A DNA stretch of 64,000 nt from JBMNGH01 sp050949725 (GTDB taxonomy: Bacteria; Bacillota; Thermosediminibacteria; Thermosediminibacterales; Tepidanaerobacteraceae). The notes below the pieces were generated by a model. That model saw only the letters and a list, made by a program, of their open reading frames with translations. It made no database searches and was not told the DNA's origin. A program made the position numbers and the translations under genes. Each line of letters opens with the position of its first letter. The stretch's first letter is position 1. This document shows, piece after piece, positions 61,441 to 64,000 of the stretch. The stretch is from the NCBI GenBank assembly GCA_050949725.1, contig JBMNGH010000001.1, positions 124,001-188,000 of the forward strand, read 5' to 3'.

Positions 61441-62592
61441 TCACTGTAAACTGCTTATTTTTTCGAAATTGTTCAGAATATCTATAATTCTTACACCAAA
61501 GTTTTCGTCTACCACGACTACCTCACCTTTGGCTATCAATTTGCCGTTTACTAAAATATCTACATGTTCCCCGGCCATCTTGTTCAATTCAACTATTGAT
61601 CCAGTTCCAAGTTCTACAATCTCTTTTACCGTCTTCGTAGTCCTTCCAAGTTCAACAGATACTTCTAACGGCACATCCATTATCAAATCTAAGTTTGAGC
61701 CTTCGGATAAAGGCTTACTGTCATCAAAGGCTTCAAATTGTACTGGATTTACTGCTATTTTATTGCTATTTTCAGATAATACTGGTGGGGGTAGTTTGTT
61801 ATTATCATGATCGGGATTTGTTTTCGGTGAGTTTCTGAGCTGTTCCTCCTTATTTACAGCATCTTCCTCAATATGCTGGTCTCCTAATGGAGAATTATTT
61901 TGTCCTTGCTGCATTTCTTGTTCAGGTCGTTGATTTTCATCTGGTAAGGACAGGTTGAATAAATCCTGCACAAGCATTTTAGCAAAGGATATGGGCATAA
62001 GCTGCATGATTTCACTATCTAAAATATCGCCGACCTCCATTTTAAAAGAAATGTTGACTATTTCTTCATTTTCTTGGAAATTATCCTTTAAGTTTTCTGT
62101 TGCGAAATTTACCCTTTTCAATCTTGGTGGCGATATGCTTATATCTTTTTTCAACATTGTTGATAGTGAAGTCGCTGCAGAACCCATCATTTGATTCATT
62201 GCTTCACCTACCGCGCTTATTCGGAGTTCATCCAGTTCCACATCAGTATTTTTGCCGTCCCCTCCCATCATCAGGTCGGCAATGATTTTGGCGTCTTCCT
62301 CCTTTATTATCATGAGATTACTTCCAAACAACCCTTTTGTAAAAGAAACCTCGACAGTTATAAAAGGTATTGGATAACTCGATTTCAATGTACTAACATT
62401 AGTGATGTTAACATTTGGGGTTGTTATAACAACACGATTTCTAAGCAATGAATATAATGTTGTAGCAGAAGTCCCAATAGATATATTACCTATTTCCCCT
62501 AAGGCATCCATTTCTTCCTTTGACAATGGTACATTATTGACATCTTTCATGAGCTCCATTATTTCATCATCTGATAAAAGCTGCTCATCCAT
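61441..62592 (-). CDS. fliY: Flagellar switch phosphatase FliY
   Basis: A 383-residue fusion. The N-terminal CheC-like phosphatase domain has LGEIGNISIGTSATTL (about 35-50) and ISAVGEAMNQMMGSAATSL (about 125-143). A charged linker rich in Q/N follows at about 220-290. The C-terminal FliN (SpoA) domain is at about 300-380 (VPLEVSVELGRTTKTVKEIVEL). It is part of the switch and removes phosphate from CheY. ATG at 62592 is chosen for AGGAGG at the fliM end. Confidence 0.95.
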   Translation of the reverse strand: MDEQLLSDDEIMELMKDVNNVPLSKEEMDALGEIGNISIGTSATTLYSLLRNRVVITTPNVNITNVSTLKSSYPIPFITVEVSFTKGLFGSNLMIIKEEDAKIIADLMMGGDGKNTDVELDELRISAVGEAMNQMMGSAATSLSTMLKKDISISPPRLKRVNFATENLKDNFQENEEIVNISFKMEVGDILDSEIMQLMPISFAKMLVQDLFNLSLPDENQRPEQEMQQGQNNSPLGDQHIEEDAVNKEEQLRNSPKTNPDHDNNKLPPPVLSENSNKIAVNPVQFEAFDDSKPLSEGSNLDLIMDVPLEVSVELGRTTKTVKEIVELGTGSIVELNKMAGEHVDILVNGKLIAKGEVVVVDENFGVRIIDILNNFEKISSLQ

Positions 62593-63580
62593 TTGGCACA
62601 TCCTCCTCACCTACAGGGCGCGTAATTTTAACTGCCATTTTGTTTTTATAAATTCCTATTTTGCCTTTAAACTTGCACCTCTCTTGAACAAAAACATCAA
62701 TTTCACTCATAATATTTTTATCAAGCTGAATAACGTCGCCCGCCTTTAAATTTATAAATTCCTTTACAGGAAGTTTTGTCTTGCCTAATTCTGCCTTGAC
62801 CACAGCTTTCAGGTTCCTTATTTTTCTGACTAGACATTTGGAATGTGACCTTTCACTCTCTTTTTTCGTTGACGACATCCAAACCTTTGCTGACAGTTTT
62901 GTCACTATAGGTTCGATTACAATATGTGGTATACAAATATTTATCATTCCCTCGCTTTTTCCAATTTGAGCATTAAATGTAACTAATGCAACAGCTTCAT
63001 TCGGTGAAACGAGTTGAATAAATTGTGAATTTGTCTCCAGTTTTTCAAGGACTGGATTAACGTCAACGATGTCCTCCCACGCATCATGTAGGATGGTTGT
63101 CATTCTGTCAAACACCTTTTGAATAATTATATTTTCGATCTGGGTAGGCTCTCTGGGCTTTTGGTTGTATTCACCTGAGCCTCCTAGCAGCCTGTCGATT
63201 ATTGCGAAAGATATGGACGGGTTTATTTCTATAATTACAGCTCCTTTTAGTGGTGAAAACCCTGTGACCCCAATTATCGTTGGGGTTGGCACAGAAGAAA
63301 TAAACTCGTTGTATGTCATTTGTTCCACAAAAAAAACGTTTATTTGTACAAGTGTCCTGAGCTGTGCAGAAAGGTATGTCGTCAATAATCTGGCAAAATT
63401 TTCGTGTATCACGTTCAATGTATGGAGCTGTTCTTTAGAAAATTTATTCGGGCGCTTAAAATCGTAAGTTTTAACCTGTCGATCGGTATCTTTGCTTTTT
63501 ATTTCTTCAGCCTTCACATCTCCCTTGGACAGCGCGGCTAGTAGTTCATCAATTTCATTTTGGGATAGAATATCTGTCAA
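62585..63580 (-). CDS. fliM: Flagellar motor switch protein FliM
   Basis: A 331-residue switch protein. The N-terminal CheY-binding peptide LSQNEIDELLAAL is at 5-17. The middle domain has the family GG motif (IIDRLLGGSGE) and the C-terminal SpoA domain ends in MAVKITRPVGEED. It overlaps the fliY start by 8 bp. Confidence 0.97.
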   Translation of the reverse strand: MTDILSQNEIDELLAALSKGDVKAEEIKSKDTDRQVKTYDFKRPNKFSKEQLHTLNVIHENFARLLTTYLSAQLRTLVQINVFFVEQMTYNEFISSVPTPTIIGVTGFSPLKGAVIIEINPSISFAIIDRLLGGSGEYNQKPREPTQIENIIIQKVFDRMTTILHDAWEDIVDVNPVLEKLETNSQFIQLVSPNEAVALVTFNAQIGKSEGMINICIPHIVIEPIVTKLSAKVWMSSTKKESERSHSKCLVRKIRNLKAVVKAELGKTKLPVKEFINLKAGDVIQLDKNIMSEIDVFVQERCKFKGKIGIYKNKMAVKITRPVGEEDVPNG

Positions 63581-63599
63581 AGTAGGGCCCCCTTATCAT

Positions 63600-64000
63600 T
63601 TAATTGACAATAATGCTCGTGAAATAAACATCCTGTATTTGCCCGCTCGCCAAGGTGCTATTTACAATATCTTTTATTTCTTGTCTCAGATTTTCCATAC
63701 CTTCACTGTCTTTAACAGAATTAAACGTCTTTGACCTCAATATGGAATTGACTTTGTCCCTTATCTCAGAACTCTTAACCTCTAATTCTTTTTGAGTATT
63801 CTCATCAAAATACATGTAAACCATAGAGAGTTTTATGTATCCCCTGTCGGCAAGGTTTGTTAGAAATTCACCGGCATCACAAGTTATGTATTTGTCTTGA
63901 TTGTCCGTCTGATTATCTGCTTTTAGCATATTCTGTGTTAGAAAGTATACTAAACCGGTTATAAATACCAGTAAAATAAACAGTACAATAATCGTAATAA
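63600..64000 (-). CDS. fliL: Flagellar basal body protein FliL, N-terminus beyond window
   Basis: C-terminal part of FliL. The frame runs open to the right edge. Residues encoded at about 63930-63998 form a membrane helix (IVLFILLVFITGLVYFLTQN), so the methionine at 63929 is internal. The periplasmic domain has YIKLSMVYMYFDENTQKELE and DKVNSILRSKTFNSV, ending YFTSIIVN. FliL stabilises stators around the motor. It is followed by fliM, as usual. Confidence 0.9.
   Translation of the reverse strand, partial: ITIIVLFILLVFITGLVYFLTQNMLKADNQTDNQDKYITCDAGEFLTNLADRGYIKLSMVYMYFDENTQKELEVKSSEIRDKVNSILRSKTFNSVKDSEGMENLRQEIKDIVNSTLASGQIQDVYFTSIIVN

Overview
The window looks like chromosome from a low-GC, anaerobic, spore-forming, flagellated member of the Clostridia. 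The evidence is AT-rich intergenic DNA with strong purine-rich ribosome binding sites, frequent GTG and TTG starts, GerM and CE4 deacetylase genes, a Firmicutes-type fla/che operon with FliY, CheC and CheD, glycyl-radical and tungsten-type enzymes, and an in-frame UGA (selenocysteine) codon. A thermoanaerobacterial lineage such as Tepidanaerobacter would fit, but this is inference and the species cannot be read directly.

Layout. 1-11999 is mixed: the 3' part of recD2, gltX, a LysM-Cu/Zn-SOD protein, a crotonase, ssrA (tmRNA), and an accessory patch with restriction-modification remnants, a ymaF-like gene, a truncated AraC regulator joined to a fragment of a surface protein, DUF2383, a YetF/DUF4363 pair and a CE4 deacetylase. 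12331-15703 holds a glycyl radical enzyme resembling trans-4-hydroxyproline dehydratase and its activase. 16512-25991 is an unusual amino-acid island: a D-amino-acid PLP enzyme, a GrdB-type selenoprotein with Sec349, GrdE, a polyferredoxin, an AOR-family tungsten enzyme, a MoaD-like protein, an APC permease, an NpdG-like reductase and an orphan response regulator. azlCD follows on the other strand.

27283-31835 is an orange-protein-like metal-cluster locus: DUF5320, NifX-like, two ferredoxin-containing MinD ATPases, DUF134, Mrp and a second NifX-like gene. Two of its promoters share a TGAACA/TGTTCA-type operator. An ECF S component, a detached cheB and an AsnB paralogue lacking the glutaminase cysteine come next. 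35239-40391 is repeat-rich and decayed. It has 9-bp tandem repeats, five copies of a hairpin repeat (two of which supply the last codons and stop of an ORF), an IS end remnant, a truncated lipoprotein and a frameshifted deacetylase, with an intact Crp/permease locus and a cupin gene among them. gerM and a complete ISLre2-type element follow.

From 43420 to the right edge everything is on the minus strand: an AI-2E-family protein, a zinc ribbon, mnmA and a cysteine desulfurase (both tRNA thiolation functions), then a long motility operon. In transcription order that operon is fliL-fliM-fliY-cheY-fliO-fliP-fliQ-fliR-flhB-flhA-flhF-flhG-cheA-cheW-cheC-cheD-sigD-fapA-small gene.

The most notable system is the 16512-25221 island. 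One inferred reading is that a D-beta-hydroxy amino acid is split to glycine plus an aldehyde, the aldehyde is oxidised by the AOR to give reduced ferredoxin, and the Grd component B proteins feed glycine or a related amine into selenium-dependent reduction. That would be a self-contained Stickland-like couple. grdA, grdC, grdD and the sel genes are not in the window.
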